Assembly: GCA_028277795.1 (NCBI GenBank)
Contig: JANQFP010000127.1
Coordinates: 1-61,711, forward strand
Length of the DNA stretch: 61,711 bases
Direction: 5' to 3'
From: Rhodospirillales bacterium
Lineage (GTDB): Bacteria; Pseudomonadota; Alphaproteobacteria; Rhodospirillales; JANQFP01
Shown piece after piece: positions 18,676 to 27,868 of this stretch. Positions within the stretch are counted from its first letter, which is position 1; every line of letters starts with the position of its first letter. The notes below the pieces were generated by a model that ran no database searches, had not been told where the DNA came from, and saw only the letters and a list, made by a program, of their open reading frames with translations. Position numbers and translations under genes: made by a program.

Positions 18676-19847
18676 GACGTCCTCGCCCGCTCGTCGAAAA
18701 GCTGCATGTGCTCGTCCAGGGCGTAGCGGTCGGTCATGCCGGCGATGTAGTCGGCGACCAGTTGCGCGGTGGCCTCGGTGTCCGCCCCGGCGGCCTGGCG
18801 CCGCCACTCGGTGGGTAGGCACTCGGGCTCTGCCACCAGCAGGGCGAACAGGTCCTTGACCACGCGGCGCGCCTTGCTGGCCATACGGTTGAGCTTGTAG
18901 TGGCGGTACATGTTGTCGAACAGGAAGGTCCGCAACGCCCCGTCGTGGGCCTCCATCTCGGCCGAGAAACCGACCAGCGGCCGGCCCGCCCGGCGCACGT
19001 CGTCGGGCGACGAGGGGTCGGTCTCCGCGAGCCGCCGGCGGGTCTCGTCGAGGAGGTCGTGGACCATGGCCCCGATCAGTCGGCGCACCGCCTCGTGCAC
19101 GATGCGGGTGTCGGAGCGGTCGCGGTACGTGGCACGGACTTCGGCGAAGATGGGACCGACCAGGGGCACCTCGCCCAGGTCGGCCATGGAGAATAGGCCG
19201 GCCCGCAGCCCGTCGTCGATGTCGTGGTTGTTGTAGGCGATGTCGTCGGACATGGCCGCCACCTGGGCCTCCAGACCGGGATAGGTGTCCAGCTCCAGAT
19301 CGTGGCCGTTGGTGTAGGCGGCGATCGCCCGGGGCAGGGGCGGGGCGCCCTCGCCGCCGAGCAGGGGCCCGTTGTGCTTGACCACCCCCTCCAGGGTCTC
19401 CCAGGTGAGGTTGAGGCCGTCGAACTCGCCGTAGCGGCGCTCCAGGCTGGTCACCACGCGCAGGGACTGGGCGTTGTGGTCGAAACCGCCGAACGGCGTC
19501 ATCATCTCCTTCAGCGCGTCCTCGCCGGCGTGGCCGAAGGGCGGGTGGCCCAGGTCGTGGGCCAGGGCCAGGGCCTCGGCCAGGTCCTCGTTGAGCCCCA
19601 GGGACCGGCACACCGAGCGGGCGATCTGCGAGACCTCCAGGCTGTGGGTCAGACGGGTGCGGAAGAAGTCGCCCTCGTGGTTGACGAACACCTGGGTCTT
19701 GTATTGCAGGCGGCGGAAGGCGGCGGAATGGATGATGCGGTCGCGGTCGCGCTGGAAGCAGGTGCGGGTGCGGCTCTCCGGCTCGGTGTGCAGGCGGCCG
19801 CGCGTGGCCTCCGGCCGGCAGGCGAACGGCGCGAGCGAGGCAGTCAT
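18672..19847 (-). CDS. dgt: Deoxyguanosinetriphosphate triphosphohydrolase-like protein
   Basis: The 391-residue HD-domain protein has the metal-binding H..HD..D set in [13 protein letters not shown] and [30 protein letters not shown] and the FDHN substrate-loop segment follow. This family hydrolyses dNTPs to deoxynucleoside and triphosphate. Many alphaproteobacterial members lack strict dGTP preference, so the family name is safer than a precise substrate. I placed the start at ATG 19847, where homology begins; an ATG at 19883 would add 12 residues. It is divergent from erpA. Confidence 0.93.
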   Translation of the reverse strand: MTASLAPFACRPEATRGRLHTEPESRTRTCFQRDRDRIIHSAAFRRLQYKTQVFVNHEGDFFRTRLTHSLEVSQIARSVCRSLGLNEDLAEALALAHDLGHPPFGHAGEDALKEMMTPFGGFDHNAQSLRVVTSLERRYGEFDGLNLTWETLEGVVKHNGPLLGGEGAPPLPRAIAAYTNGHDLELDTYPGLEAQVAAMSDDIAYNNHDIDDGLRAGLFSMADLGEVPLVGPIFAEVRATYRDRSDTRIVHEAVRRLIGAMVHDLLDETRRRLAETDPSSPDDVRRAGRPLVGFSAEMEAHDGALRTFLFDNMYRHYKLNRMASKARRVVKDLFALLVAEPECLPTEWRRQAAGADTEATAQLVADYIAGMTDRYALDEHMQLFDERARTS

Positions 19848-19910
19848 GGCGCGGACACTACAAGCCCGCGAAATGCCAGGCAACGGGATAGGCGGCGCCG
19901 GCCATCCGGT

Positions 19911-19963
19911 TTGACAAAACGTCCGCGCCCCCTAGATAAAGAATCGCGAAAAGCTGATATACT
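19911..19963 (+). promoter_or_regulatory. Candidate promoters of erpA
   Basis: A perfect -35 TTGACA (19911-19916) is followed by 18 bp and GATAAA (19935-19940). An extended -10 candidate, TGATATACT (19955-19963), lies further down. Both are in the 151-base gap between the divergent dgt and erpA starts. Confidence 0.5.
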
Positions 19964-19998
19964 ATGGATCGACGGTTGACGAGGCGAAGGTAAGACCC

Positions 19999-20355
19999 AT
20001 GCCCGACGACAGCGCACTCGGCACCGACCAGGGTGTCCGCCTGACCGACAGCGCCATCATGCGCATCAACCAACTGGTGGCGGCGGAGAGCAACGACGCC
20101 ATGATGCTGCGCATCACCATTTCCGGCGGCGGCTGCTCCGGCTTCCAGTACGGGTTCGCCCTGGACGACCAGCGCCACGACGACGACGTCTATTTCGAGC
20201 GGGACGGCGTCACCGTGGCCGTGGACGAGACGTCCCTGGAGCTCATCCGCGGGGCCGAGCTGGACTACGTGGAGGACATGATGGGCGCCTATTTCGCCCT
20301 CAAGAATCCCAACGCCGCGTCCACCTGCGGCTGCGGCAGCTCGTTCGCCATCTAA
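19999..20355 (+). CDS. erpA: Iron-sulfur cluster insertion protein, ErpA/IscA (A-type) family
   Basis: The 118-residue A-type carrier has the three conserved cysteines in GGGCSGFQYGF and STCGCGSSF. It accepts a cluster from the assembly scaffold and passes it to client apoproteins. The position next to dgt is where erpA usually lies in alphaproteobacteria, which is why I favour that symbol over iscA; sequence alone does not settle the choice. Fe-S clients in this window include HynS, Isp2 and the radical SAM enzyme. Confidence 0.9.
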   Translation: MPDDSALGTDQGVRLTDSAIMRINQLVAAESNDAMMLRITISGGGCSGFQYGFALDDQRHDDDVYFERDGVTVAVDETSLELIRGAELDYVEDMMGAYFALKNPNAASTCGCGSSFAI

Positions 20356-20371
20356 CGCACCGCCACCAGCC

Positions 20372-22084
20372 TCATTCCGCTTCCGCGTGGGGCTCCACCG
20401 CCTTGGCGATGCGCTTGGCGAAGTAGTAGACGCGCTTCAGGCGTTCGATCACCTCCATCTCCCGGGTATAGGTCCGCGTGCGCTCCGGGGCGCGGGCGAT
20501 CAGCCGGCGGGCGCCGTGGGCCACCGCCTCGTCGGCGAGCCGGTTGACGCGCGACTTCATGGCGACGACCCGGCGGGCGGTCGCCTCGTCGCCGCTGACC
20601 GCCGCCTGCACCGCCGTGTCCAGGGCCTGGGCGACGGCGCCGTGCACGTCGCCGATGACGCGCTGGGTGGCCTTGCTGACGAAGACGCGCTCGTCGATGC
20701 GCCGGCGGCCCACGGTGACCAGGTCGGTCTCGATGATGTCGCCGATGTTCTCCAGGTTGTTGGCGATGGTCATCAGGTTGACCATCTCGTGGGCCTCGGC
20801 GGCGGTCAGGTTGCCCAGACCGAGGCGGCGTAGGAAATCGATGATCTGGCCGTGCAGCAGGTCGATGGCGACGTCCATGCGCTCCACGTCCTTGAGGCTC
20901 TGCGGGCTGCCCGACAGGACGGCGGGCAGGATGGCCGCCAGCATGTCGCCGGCGCGCCGGCCCAGTTCGCCCAGCTCCATGCGGGCCGCGTTGAGGGCCA
21001 GGGTCGGCGTTCCCAACAGGTCGTCGTGCAGGTACTTGGGCTCGACCAGCACCGCCTCGGGCGCCGGCCGCTCGGGCACCAGGCGCACCACTAGGCGGGC
21101 GATGGGGCCGGTGAAGCCGATGAACACCAGCGTGTTCAACACGTTGAACAGGGTATGGGCGTTGGCGATCTGCCGCGGTGTCTCGGCCGCCAGGCGGTCG
21201 AGGCCGGACAGGTCGGGGGCGGCGGGCGACAGCCAGGCGGCGGCCGCCGCCAACTGATCGATGAAGCCGATCCACAGCGCCACGCCGGCCACGTTGAACA
21301 GCACGTGGACGACGGCCGCCCGCACCGCCTCGCGCGGCTTGCCGATGGCCGCCAGGAGCGCCGTGACGCAGGTGCCGATGTTGGCGCCGAGCGCGATCGC
21401 GATCCCGACCGGCAGGGCGATCAGCCCCTGGGCGGCGAGCATGATGACCACCGCCGTGGTCGCCGACGACGACTGCACCAGGGCGGTGAAGGCGGCGCCG
21501 GCGACGATGGCCAGGGCGGTGTTGTCGAGGCCGCCCAGGGCGTCGATGAACGGCCGGTGCTGGCGCAGCGGCGCCACCGCATCGCCCATCACGTCCATGC
21601 CGAAGAACACCAGGCCCAGACCGAGGATCAGCCCGCCGTAGTGGCGCAGCCGTTCGTGGCGACCGGCGAAGGTGAGGGCGAAGCCGACGGCGACGAGGAG
21701 CAGCGCGAACTCGGTGACCTTGAAAGCGACGATCTGGGCGGTCACCGTGGTGCCGATGTTGGCCCCCATGATGACGCCGACGGACTGGGTGAGGGTCATC
21801 AGCCCGGCGGTGACGAAGCCGACCACCAGCACCGTGGTCACCGACGACGACTGGATCACCGCGGTGGTGAAGGCGCCGGTCAGCGCCCCCAGGATCCGGT
21901 TGGTGGTGAGGCGGGCCAGCAGCACCTTCATGCGGTCGCCGGCGACCGCCTTGAGGCCGCTGGCCATGTGCTCCATGCCGAGCAGGAACAGCGCCAGGCC
22001 GCCGGCCAGGCCCATGGCGACGATGAAGAAGTCCGGCGCCGTCGGGATGACGACGACCGACGGGTCCGGCGCGGCCGCGCTCAT
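20372..22084 (-). CDS. Na/Pi cotransporter family protein with PhoU-like tail
   Basis: The 570-residue protein has an N-terminal membrane half with the two inverted repeats typical of type II Na+/phosphate cotransporters. Each carries a QSSS motif (TTAVIQSSSVTTVLVVGF and TALVQSSSATTAVVIML). From about residue 350 a cytoplasmic helical PhoU-like domain follows, a combination seen in YjbB. It probably moves phosphate using sodium, with a possible role in phosphate efflux. It is divergent from the cobC-like gene. Confidence 0.93.
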   Translation of the reverse strand: MSAAAPDPSVVVIPTAPDFFIVAMGLAGGLALFLLGMEHMASGLKAVAGDRMKVLLARLTTNRILGALTGAFTTAVIQSSSVTTVLVVGFVTAGLMTLTQSVGVIMGANIGTTVTAQIVAFKVTEFALLLVAVGFALTFAGRHERLRHYGGLILGLGLVFFGMDVMGDAVAPLRQHRPFIDALGGLDNTALAIVAGAAFTALVQSSSATTAVVIMLAAQGLIALPVGIAIALGANIGTCVTALLAAIGKPREAVRAAVVHVLFNVAGVALWIGFIDQLAAAAAWLSPAAPDLSGLDRLAAETPRQIANAHTLFNVLNTLVFIGFTGPIARLVVRLVPERPAPEAVLVEPKYLHDDLLGTPTLALNAARMELGELGRRAGDMLAAILPAVLSGSPQSLKDVERMDVAIDLLHGQIIDFLRRLGLGNLTAAEAHEMVNLMTIANNLENIGDIIETDLVTVGRRRIDERVFVSKATQRVIGDVHGAVAQALDTAVQAAVSGDEATARRVVAMKSRVNRLADEAVAHGARRLIARAPERTRTYTREMEVIERLKRVYYFAKRIAKAVEPHAEAE

Positions 22085-22247
22085 CGGCGCCCGCCTGCCG
22101 GTTCGGCGCTCTCCATGCGGACTCCCCCTGCAGCCGGTTCAGCGTAGCACAGGCCGAACCCGGCGGGCATCCGGCGGGCACCGGAACGGCTTGTCTGTCT
22201 TCCCGCGGGAACTTAAGGTTCGGGCGGATCGGTGACCGGGGGCTGAC

Positions 22248-23273
22248 ATGAGCGAAGGGCTCCACCACGGGGGGGCGGTGGATTCGGCGGCGGCCCGCAC
22301 CGGAATCCCCCGGGAGCGCTGGCTCGACCTGTCCACCGGCATCAATCCGTGGCCCTATCCCCGCCCGGCCGTGGCCGACGAGCTGTGGCAGCGGCTGCCC
22401 GACGCCGGCCTCGACCGGGACCTGCGCACGGCCGCCGCCCGTGCCTACCGGGTCGCCGACCCCGATCTGGTGGTGGCGGCGCCGGGATCACAGGCGCTGA
22501 TCCAGTGGCTGCCCCGGTTGGTGCCGGCCAGCCGGGTCGCTGTGGTGGCGCCGACCTACGGTGAGCACGCCGCCTGCTGGGCTGCCGCCGGCCATGCCGT
22601 CGAAACCATTGCCGAGGCCGAGGTCGACGACGTCGCTTGCGACGTGCTGGTGATCACCAACCCCAACAACCCGGACGGGCGGCGCATGGCGCCGGAACGG
22701 GTGCTGGCCGTCCTCGACCGCCGGGACGGGCGGGCGCCGCTGGTGGTGGTCGACGAGGCCTTTGCCGACGTGGCGCCGGAGGTGAGCCTGGCGCCGTGGG
22801 CGGGTCGTCCCGGCTTGGTGGTACTGCGCTCTTTCGGCAAGTTCTTCGGGCTGGCCGGCCTGCGGCTCGGTTTCGCCCTGGCGGACCCGGCCATGGCGAC
22901 GGCCCTGCGCCGCGCCCTGGGTCCTTGGGCGGTGGCGGGACCGGCGGCCGCCGTCGCCGTGACCGCCCTCGGCGACGACGCCTGGATCGCCGCCACCCGC
23001 AGCCGCCTGGCCAGCCGGTCGCGGGACCTGGACGCACTGCTGACCGCCCACGGCCTGCCGCCGGTCGGCGGCACCGATCTCTTCCGCCTGGTCGAGCACC
23101 CGCAGGCATCCGCCCTGTTCGATCACCTGGCCGCCGCCGCCATCCTGGTTCGGGCCTTTCCCGAGCGCCCCGACCGGCTGCGCTTCGGGCTGCCCGGCGA
23201 CGACGCGGAGTGGGCGCGCCTGGCCGAGGCGCTGGCCGCCTGGCGCGACCGGGCACGGAGCGCCGCCGAATGA
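22248..23273 (+). CDS. cobC: CobC-like aminotransferase (threonine-phosphate decarboxylase type)
   Basis: The 341-residue PLP enzyme of fold type I has the motifs HHGG near the N-terminus, LDLSTGINPWPYP, ITNPNNPDGR, VVDEAFAD and the Schiff-base lysine in RSFGKFFGLAGLRLG. The combination of LSTGINP and length matches CobC/CobD, which makes aminopropanol phosphate for the cobalamin lower arm. No other corrin gene lies nearby, and it overlaps the next gene (ATGA) instead of pairing with cbiB. A histidinol-phosphate-type aminotransferase serving the downstream amine pathway is a possible alternative. Confidence 0.82.
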   Translation: MSEGLHHGGAVDSAAARTGIPRERWLDLSTGINPWPYPRPAVADELWQRLPDAGLDRDLRTAAARAYRVADPDLVVAAPGSQALIQWLPRLVPASRVAVVAPTYGEHAACWAAAGHAVETIAEAEVDDVACDVLVITNPNNPDGRRMAPERVLAVLDRRDGRAPLVVVDEAFADVAPEVSLAPWAGRPGLVVLRSFGKFFGLAGLRLGFALADPAMATALRRALGPWAVAGPAAAVAVTALGDDAWIAATRSRLASRSRDLDALLTAHGLPPVGGTDLFRLVEHPQASALFDHLAAAAILVRAFPERPDRLRFGLPGDDAEWARLAEALAAWRDRARSAAE

Positions 23274-24637
23274 CGCCGCGCCAGGTGGTCACCGCCGCCG
23301 ACGCCCGCCGCGCCGTCGAGGACCGGGGGCTCGACTACGTCAAGGTTGGCGTGTTCGACGTCGACGGCGTCCTGCGCGGCAAGTACATGGACCGCAAGAA
23401 GTTCTTCTCCGCCCTGGACGACGGGTTCGGGTTCTGCGACGTGGTCCTGGGCTGGGACGCCCACGACCAGCTCTACGACAACGTTACCTACACCGGGTGG
23501 CACACCGGGTACCCGGACGCGCCGGTGCGCATCCTGCCGGACACCTGCCGCGAGATCCCGTGGGAGGACGGCATGTTGCTGTTCCTCGGCGAGTTCGCCG
23601 AGCCGGCCGAGGCCATCTGCCCGCGCGGGCTGCTGCGGCGGGTGGTGGAGCGGGGCCTCGGGGCCGGCCTCCACGGCTTCTCCGGCTTCGAGTACGAGTT
23701 CTTCCTGTTCGAGGAGAGCGCGCACAGCGTCCGCGAGAAGCGCTACCGGGACCTCAAGCCCATGGCCCCCGGCTGGTTCGGCTACTCGGTGCTGCGCAAC
23801 TCGGTCCACGCGGACTTCTACCGCGACCTGCTGGACGGCTGCCGGGACATGGACCTGGGGCTTGAAGGTCTGCACGAGGAGACCGGTCCCGGGGTGCTAG
23901 AGGCCGCCATCGCCGCCGACACCGGCATGGCCGCCGCCGACAAGGCGGCCCTGTTCAAGACCTTCGTCAAGATCATGGCGCAGAAGCGCGGCATGCTGGC
24001 CACCTTCATGGCCAAGTGGTCGCCCGACTGGCCGGGCCAGAGCGGCCACATCCACATGTCCCTGCGCGACGAAGGGGGCACGCCGCTGTTCCACGACGGC
24101 GACGCCGCCGACGGCATGAACGCCGCCATGCGCCATTTCGTCGGCGGCCAGCAGAAACTGATGCCCGAGCTGCTGGCCATGATCGCGTCCACGGTCAACG
24201 CGTACAGCCGGCTGATTCCCGGCTTCTGGGCCCCCACCGAGGCGAGTTGGGGGGTGGACAACCGCACCTGCGCACTGAGGGTGATCCCCGGCGGCGCCAA
24301 GGGCCAGCGGGTCGAGTACCGGGTCGCGGCGGCGGACGCCAACCCCTACCTGGCCCTGGCCGCCGCCCTCGGGTCCGGCCTGTGGGGCATCGAGAACCGG
24401 ATCGAGCCGGAGCCGCCGGTGGTGGGCAACGCCTACGACCGCACCTTCCCGCGGCGGCTTGCCCTGCCCGCCACCCTGTGGGAGGCGGCGCAGCGCCTGC
24501 GCAAGTCCAAGGCGGCCCGCGACCTGTTCGGCGACGCCTTCGTCGATCACTACGCGGCGACCCGCGAGTGGGAGGAGCGGGAGTTCCGCAAGCACATCAC
24601 CGACTGGGAACTGGACCGCTACTTCGAGATCATCTGA
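23270..24637 (+). CDS. Glutamine-synthetase-like gamma-glutamyl-amine ligase
   Basis: The 455-residue protein has the GS beta-grasp (YVKVGVFDVDGVLRGKYM) and the catalytic domain with GFEYEFFLFEES, GHIHMSLRD and the nucleotide region RLIPGFWAPTEASWGVDNR. The N-terminal DVDG-LRGK form and length fit the PuuA/GlnA-like group, which glutamylates amines and amino alcohols, rather than the nitrogen-assimilating GlnA. The C-terminal adenylylation-site region is also not of the GlnA type. Its neighbours are an aldehyde dehydrogenase and an Fe-alcohol dehydrogenase, as in gamma-glutamyl pathways such as isopropylamine or polyamine catabolism. The real substrate is unknown. Confidence 0.85.
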   Translation: MTPRQVVTAADARRAVEDRGLDYVKVGVFDVDGVLRGKYMDRKKFFSALDDGFGFCDVVLGWDAHDQLYDNVTYTGWHTGYPDAPVRILPDTCREIPWEDGMLLFLGEFAEPAEAICPRGLLRRVVERGLGAGLHGFSGFEYEFFLFEESAHSVREKRYRDLKPMAPGWFGYSVLRNSVHADFYRDLLDGCRDMDLGLEGLHEETGPGVLEAAIAADTGMAAADKAALFKTFVKIMAQKRGMLATFMAKWSPDWPGQSGHIHMSLRDEGGTPLFHDGDAADGMNAAMRHFVGGQQKLMPELLAMIASTVNAYSRLIPGFWAPTEASWGVDNRTCALRVIPGGAKGQRVEYRVAAADANPYLALAAALGSGLWGIENRIEPEPPVVGNAYDRTFPRRLALPATLWEAAQRLRKSKAARDLFGDAFVDHYAATREWEEREFRKHITDWELDRYFEII

Positions 24638-24653
24638 CGGGGAGCCCGCGACC

Positions 24654-26045
24654 GTGTCCGGCGGCCTGCGCACCATCACGCCCGTGGACGGCAGCGTCTA
24701 CGTGGAGCGGCCCTTCGCAACCGAGGCGGAGATCGCCGCCGCCCTGGAGCGTGCCGTGGCGGCCGGCCCCGCCTGGCGCGAGGCCTCCATCGAGGAGCGC
24801 GCGCGGCTGTGCCTGCGGGCGGTCGATGCCTTCGTCGCCGAGCGGGACGCCATCGCCGAGGAGATCGCCTGGCAGATGGGCCGGCCCATCGCCCACGCGC
24901 CCGGCGAGGTCCGCGGCTTCGAGGAGCGGGCCCGCCACATGATCGCCATCGCGCCCGAGGCCCTGGCCGACCTCGACGCCGGGCCCAAGGCGGGGTTCAC
25001 CCGGTTCATCCGGCGTCAGCCGTTGGGGGTGGTGTTCACCATCGCGCCGTGGAACTACCCCTACCTGACGGCCGTCAACTCGGTGATCCCGGCCCTCATG
25101 GCCGGCAACGTGGTGGTCCTCAAGCATTCGGCCCAGACGCCCCTGTGCGCGGAGCGCTTCCAGGAGGCCTTCGACCGCGCCGGCCTGCCGCCGGGCGTGT
25201 TCCAGCACCTGCACCTGAGCCATCCCGACACCGGGCGGGTCATCGGCGACGCGGCGGTCGATTTCGTCGCCTTCACCGGCTCGGTGCCCGGCGGCCTGAT
25301 GGTGGAGACGGCCGCCGCCGGGCGGTTCATCGGCGTCGGGCTGGAGCTGGGCGGCAAGGACCCGGCCTACGTGCGGGGCGACGCCGACCTGGACTTCGCC
25401 ATCGCCAACGTGACCGACGGTGCCTTCTTCAACGCCGGCCAGTCGTGCTGCGGCGTCGAGCGGGTGTACGTCCACGCCGACGTCTACGATGCGTTCGTCG
25501 ACGGCATGGCGGCCCTGGTGCGGCAGTACCGGCTCGGCAACCCGCTGGACCCGGAGACCACGCTGGGGCCCATGGTGCGCACCGGCGCCGCCCAGTACGT
25601 GCGCGACCAGATCCGCGACGCGGTCGAGGAGGGGGCACGGGCCCTCGTCGATCCGGCCGGGTTCCCGATGGCGCGGGAGGAGTCGCCCTACCTGGCGCCC
25701 CAGGTGCTCATCGACGTGACTCATGATATGGAGGTCATGCGCGAGGAGAGTTTCGGCCCGGTGATCGGCGTCATGAAGGTGCGCGACGACGACGAGGCCA
25801 TCCGGCTGATGAACGACAGCCCGTACGGGCTCACCGCGTCGGTGTGGACCGCCGACGCGGCGGCCGCCGAGCGCATCGGCGCCGCCGTGGACACCGGCAC
25901 CTGGTTCATGAACCGTTGCGACTACCTGGACCCGGCGCTGGCCTGGACCGGAGTCAAGAAGTCGGGGCGCGGCTGCACGCTGTCGCCCATGGGTTATGAT
26001 CACCTGACCCGGCCCAAGTCGTTCCACCTGCGCACCGCCGTCTGA
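24654..26045 (+). CDS. Aldehyde dehydrogenase family protein
   Basis: The 463-residue NAD(P)-dependent enzyme has the cofactor and active-site landmarks IAPWNYP, FTGSVPGG, the catalytic-glutamate motif LELGGKDPAYV and the cysteine segment FFNAGQSCCGVERV. EESFGPV comes later. The catalytic Cys is one of the CC pair, which is normal. It starts at GTG 24654 with GGGGAG 10 bases upstream, 16 bases after the ligase gene. In context it would oxidise a gamma-glutamylated aldehyde to the acid. Confidence 0.9.
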   Translation: MSGGLRTITPVDGSVYVERPFATEAEIAAALERAVAAGPAWREASIEERARLCLRAVDAFVAERDAIAEEIAWQMGRPIAHAPGEVRGFEERARHMIAIAPEALADLDAGPKAGFTRFIRRQPLGVVFTIAPWNYPYLTAVNSVIPALMAGNVVVLKHSAQTPLCAERFQEAFDRAGLPPGVFQHLHLSHPDTGRVIGDAAVDFVAFTGSVPGGLMVETAAAGRFIGVGLELGGKDPAYVRGDADLDFAIANVTDGAFFNAGQSCCGVERVYVHADVYDAFVDGMAALVRQYRLGNPLDPETTLGPMVRTGAAQYVRDQIRDAVEEGARALVDPAGFPMAREESPYLAPQVLIDVTHDMEVMREESFGPVIGVMKVRDDDEAIRLMNDSPYGLTASVWTADAAAAERIGAAVDTGTWFMNRCDYLDPALAWTGVKKSGRGCTLSPMGYDHLTRPKSFHLRTAV

Positions 26046-26053
26046 GGTCGGCC

Positions 26054-26677
26054 ATGATGACGCCCGAGACCTGGATCGCCTTTGCCGCCGTGTGGCTGCT
26101 GGCCGCCGCCATCCCCGGTCCCAATGCCGCCTACGCCGTTGCCGTCGGCAGCCGCCACGGCATGCGTGCCGGGGTGTTCGCCGCCGCCGGGTTCGCCTTC
26201 GCCGTGGCCGTCTACGTGACCCTGGTGGCCCTCGGCTTGCTCGCCTTCCTGGCCGCCTCGGCGACCCTGTTCACGGCGCTCAAGTGGATCGGCGTCGCCT
26301 ATCTGGTGTGGCTGGGCCTCAGCCTGTGGCGGGCTCCGGTGGCGACCGCGGGTTCGGCGCCGCCGGTGGGAGTTCCCGGAAAGAGAACTTTCGTGCGCGC
26401 CGCGGCCATCTCGCTCACAAATCCGAAGTCCGCCCTCGCGTACGTGATGATCTATCCCCAGTTCATGGACGCCGGTCCGGCGGCCGCCTCGCAGCTCACC
26501 CTGCTCGGGGCTACGTCGGTGGCCATCTCCTTCGCCGTTTACAGCCTGTACGGCGTCGCCGCAGGCGGTGCCGGGCGCTGGGTGCGGTCGCGGCGCGCCG
26601 CCCTCGTGCGCAACCGGGTGCTGGGGTCCCTGTTCGTCGGCGCCGGAGCCGCCCTCGCCTTGGCCGAGCGCCGGTAG
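26054..26677 (+). CDS. LysE/RhtB family amino-acid exporter
   Basis: The 207-residue membrane protein has about six helices and the LysE signature IPGPNAAYAVAVGSRHGMRAG near the N-terminus. It also has VGVAYLVWLGLSLWR-type helix 3 and SLTNPKSALAYV in the middle. The family exports amino acids or related amines. Its place between the aldehyde and alcohol dehydrogenase genes suggests it removes a pathway product or toxic intermediate. Confidence 0.9.
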   Translation: MMTPETWIAFAAVWLLAAAIPGPNAAYAVAVGSRHGMRAGVFAAAGFAFAVAVYVTLVALGLLAFLAASATLFTALKWIGVAYLVWLGLSLWRAPVATAGSAPPVGVPGKRTFVRAAAISLTNPKSALAYVMIYPQFMDAGPAAASQLTLLGATSVAISFAVYSLYGVAAGGAGRWVRSRRAALVRNRVLGSLFVGAGAALALAERR

Positions 26678-26686
26678 GCCCTGGCC

Positions 26687-27850
26687 ATGGCGGTTCCCCG
26701 CGGAGACTGGAGCTTCCCCACCACAGTGCGCTTCGGCGCCGGCCGCATCGCCGAGCTGCCGGAAGCGTGCCGGGCGCTGGCCATCGAGCGTCCGCTGCTG
26801 GTCACCGATCCCGGCCTAGCCGCCCTGCCCATGGTGCGGGATGCCGTGGCCCGGTGCGAGGATGCCGCGCTGGGCATCGCTGTGTTCTCTGATATCAAAC
26901 CCAATCCGGTGGCCGCCAACGTGCACGATGGTCTGGCGGCCTTCCGGGCCGGCGGCCACGACGGCGTCATCGCCTTCGGCGGCGGCAGCGCCCTGGACGC
27001 CGGCAAGGCGGTCGCCTTCATGGTCGGGCAGAGCCGGCCCATCTGGGACTTCGAGGACGTGGGCGACAACTGGACCCGGGCCGACGCGGACGGCATCGCG
27101 CCGGTGGTGGCGGTGCCGACCACGGCCGGCACCGGATCCGAGGTGGGTCGCGCGTCGGTGATCACCGACCCCGGGACCCGCGTGAAGAAGATCATCTTCC
27201 ATCCGCGTATGCTGCCCGGACAGGTCGTCGCCGATCCCGAGCTCACCGTCGGCCTGCCGCCCGACATCACCGCGGCCACCGGCATGGACGCACTGGCCCA
27301 CTGCCTGGAAGCCTATTGCGCGCGGGGCTTCCATCCCCTGGCCGACGGCATCGCCGCCGAAGGCATCCGGCTGGTCAAGGACTGGCTGCCGGCGGCGACC
27401 ACCGACGGCGGCGACCTGGTGGCCCGGGCCGGCATGATGGCGGCGGCGGCCATGGGGGCGACGGCGTTCCAGAAGGGCCTCGGTGCCATCCACGCCCTGA
27501 GCCACGCCGTCGGCGCCGTCTACGACACCCACCACGGGCTGACCAACGCGGTCTTCATGCCCTATGTGCTGGTGTTCAACCGGCCCGCCATCGAGGCGCC
27601 CCTGGCCCGTCTGGCCCGCACCCTGGACCTGCCGGTGCCCGGCTTCCAGGGAGTGCTGGACTGGGTCCTGGAGCTGCGCAAGGAGCTGGGGATCCCATGC
27701 ACGGCCCGCGACCTTGGGGTGGAGGAGGGCCGCCTGGACGAGCTTGCCTCCATGGCCGCCGCCGATCCGGCCGGTGCCGGCAATCCGGTGCCGGCCGGCG
27801 TGCCCGAGATGCGAAGCCTCTACGAGGCCTCCCTGGCCGGGCGAATCTAG
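26687..27850 (+). CDS. Iron-containing alcohol dehydrogenase
   Basis: The 387-residue group III enzyme has the NAD-binding GGGSALDAGKAVA, PTTAGTGSEV and metal ligands in GMDALAHCLEAY and IHALSHAVGAVYDTHHGLTNAV (His residues). It oxidises or reduces alcohols with NAD(P). It follows the exporter gene by 9 bases. Within this run it would turn a gamma-glutamylated amino alcohol into the aldehyde used by the neighbouring dehydrogenase. Confidence 0.93.
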   Translation: MAVPRGDWSFPTTVRFGAGRIAELPEACRALAIERPLLVTDPGLAALPMVRDAVARCEDAALGIAVFSDIKPNPVAANVHDGLAAFRAGGHDGVIAFGGGSALDAGKAVAFMVGQSRPIWDFEDVGDNWTRADADGIAPVVAVPTTAGTGSEVGRASVITDPGTRVKKIIFHPRMLPGQVVADPELTVGLPPDITAATGMDALAHCLEAYCARGFHPLADGIAAEGIRLVKDWLPAATTDGGDLVARAGMMAAAAMGATAFQKGLGAIHALSHAVGAVYDTHHGLTNAVFMPYVLVFNRPAIEAPLARLARTLDLPVPGFQGVLDWVLELRKELGIPCTARDLGVEEGRLDELASMAAADPAGAGNPVPAGVPEMRSLYEASLAGRI

Positions 27851-27868
27851 GGGTTTGGGCGGGCATCC

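Noticed and set aside
22085..22247. Cobalamin riboswitch before the cobC-like gene
   Set aside because: I see no B12-box or matching fold in the 163-base gap.
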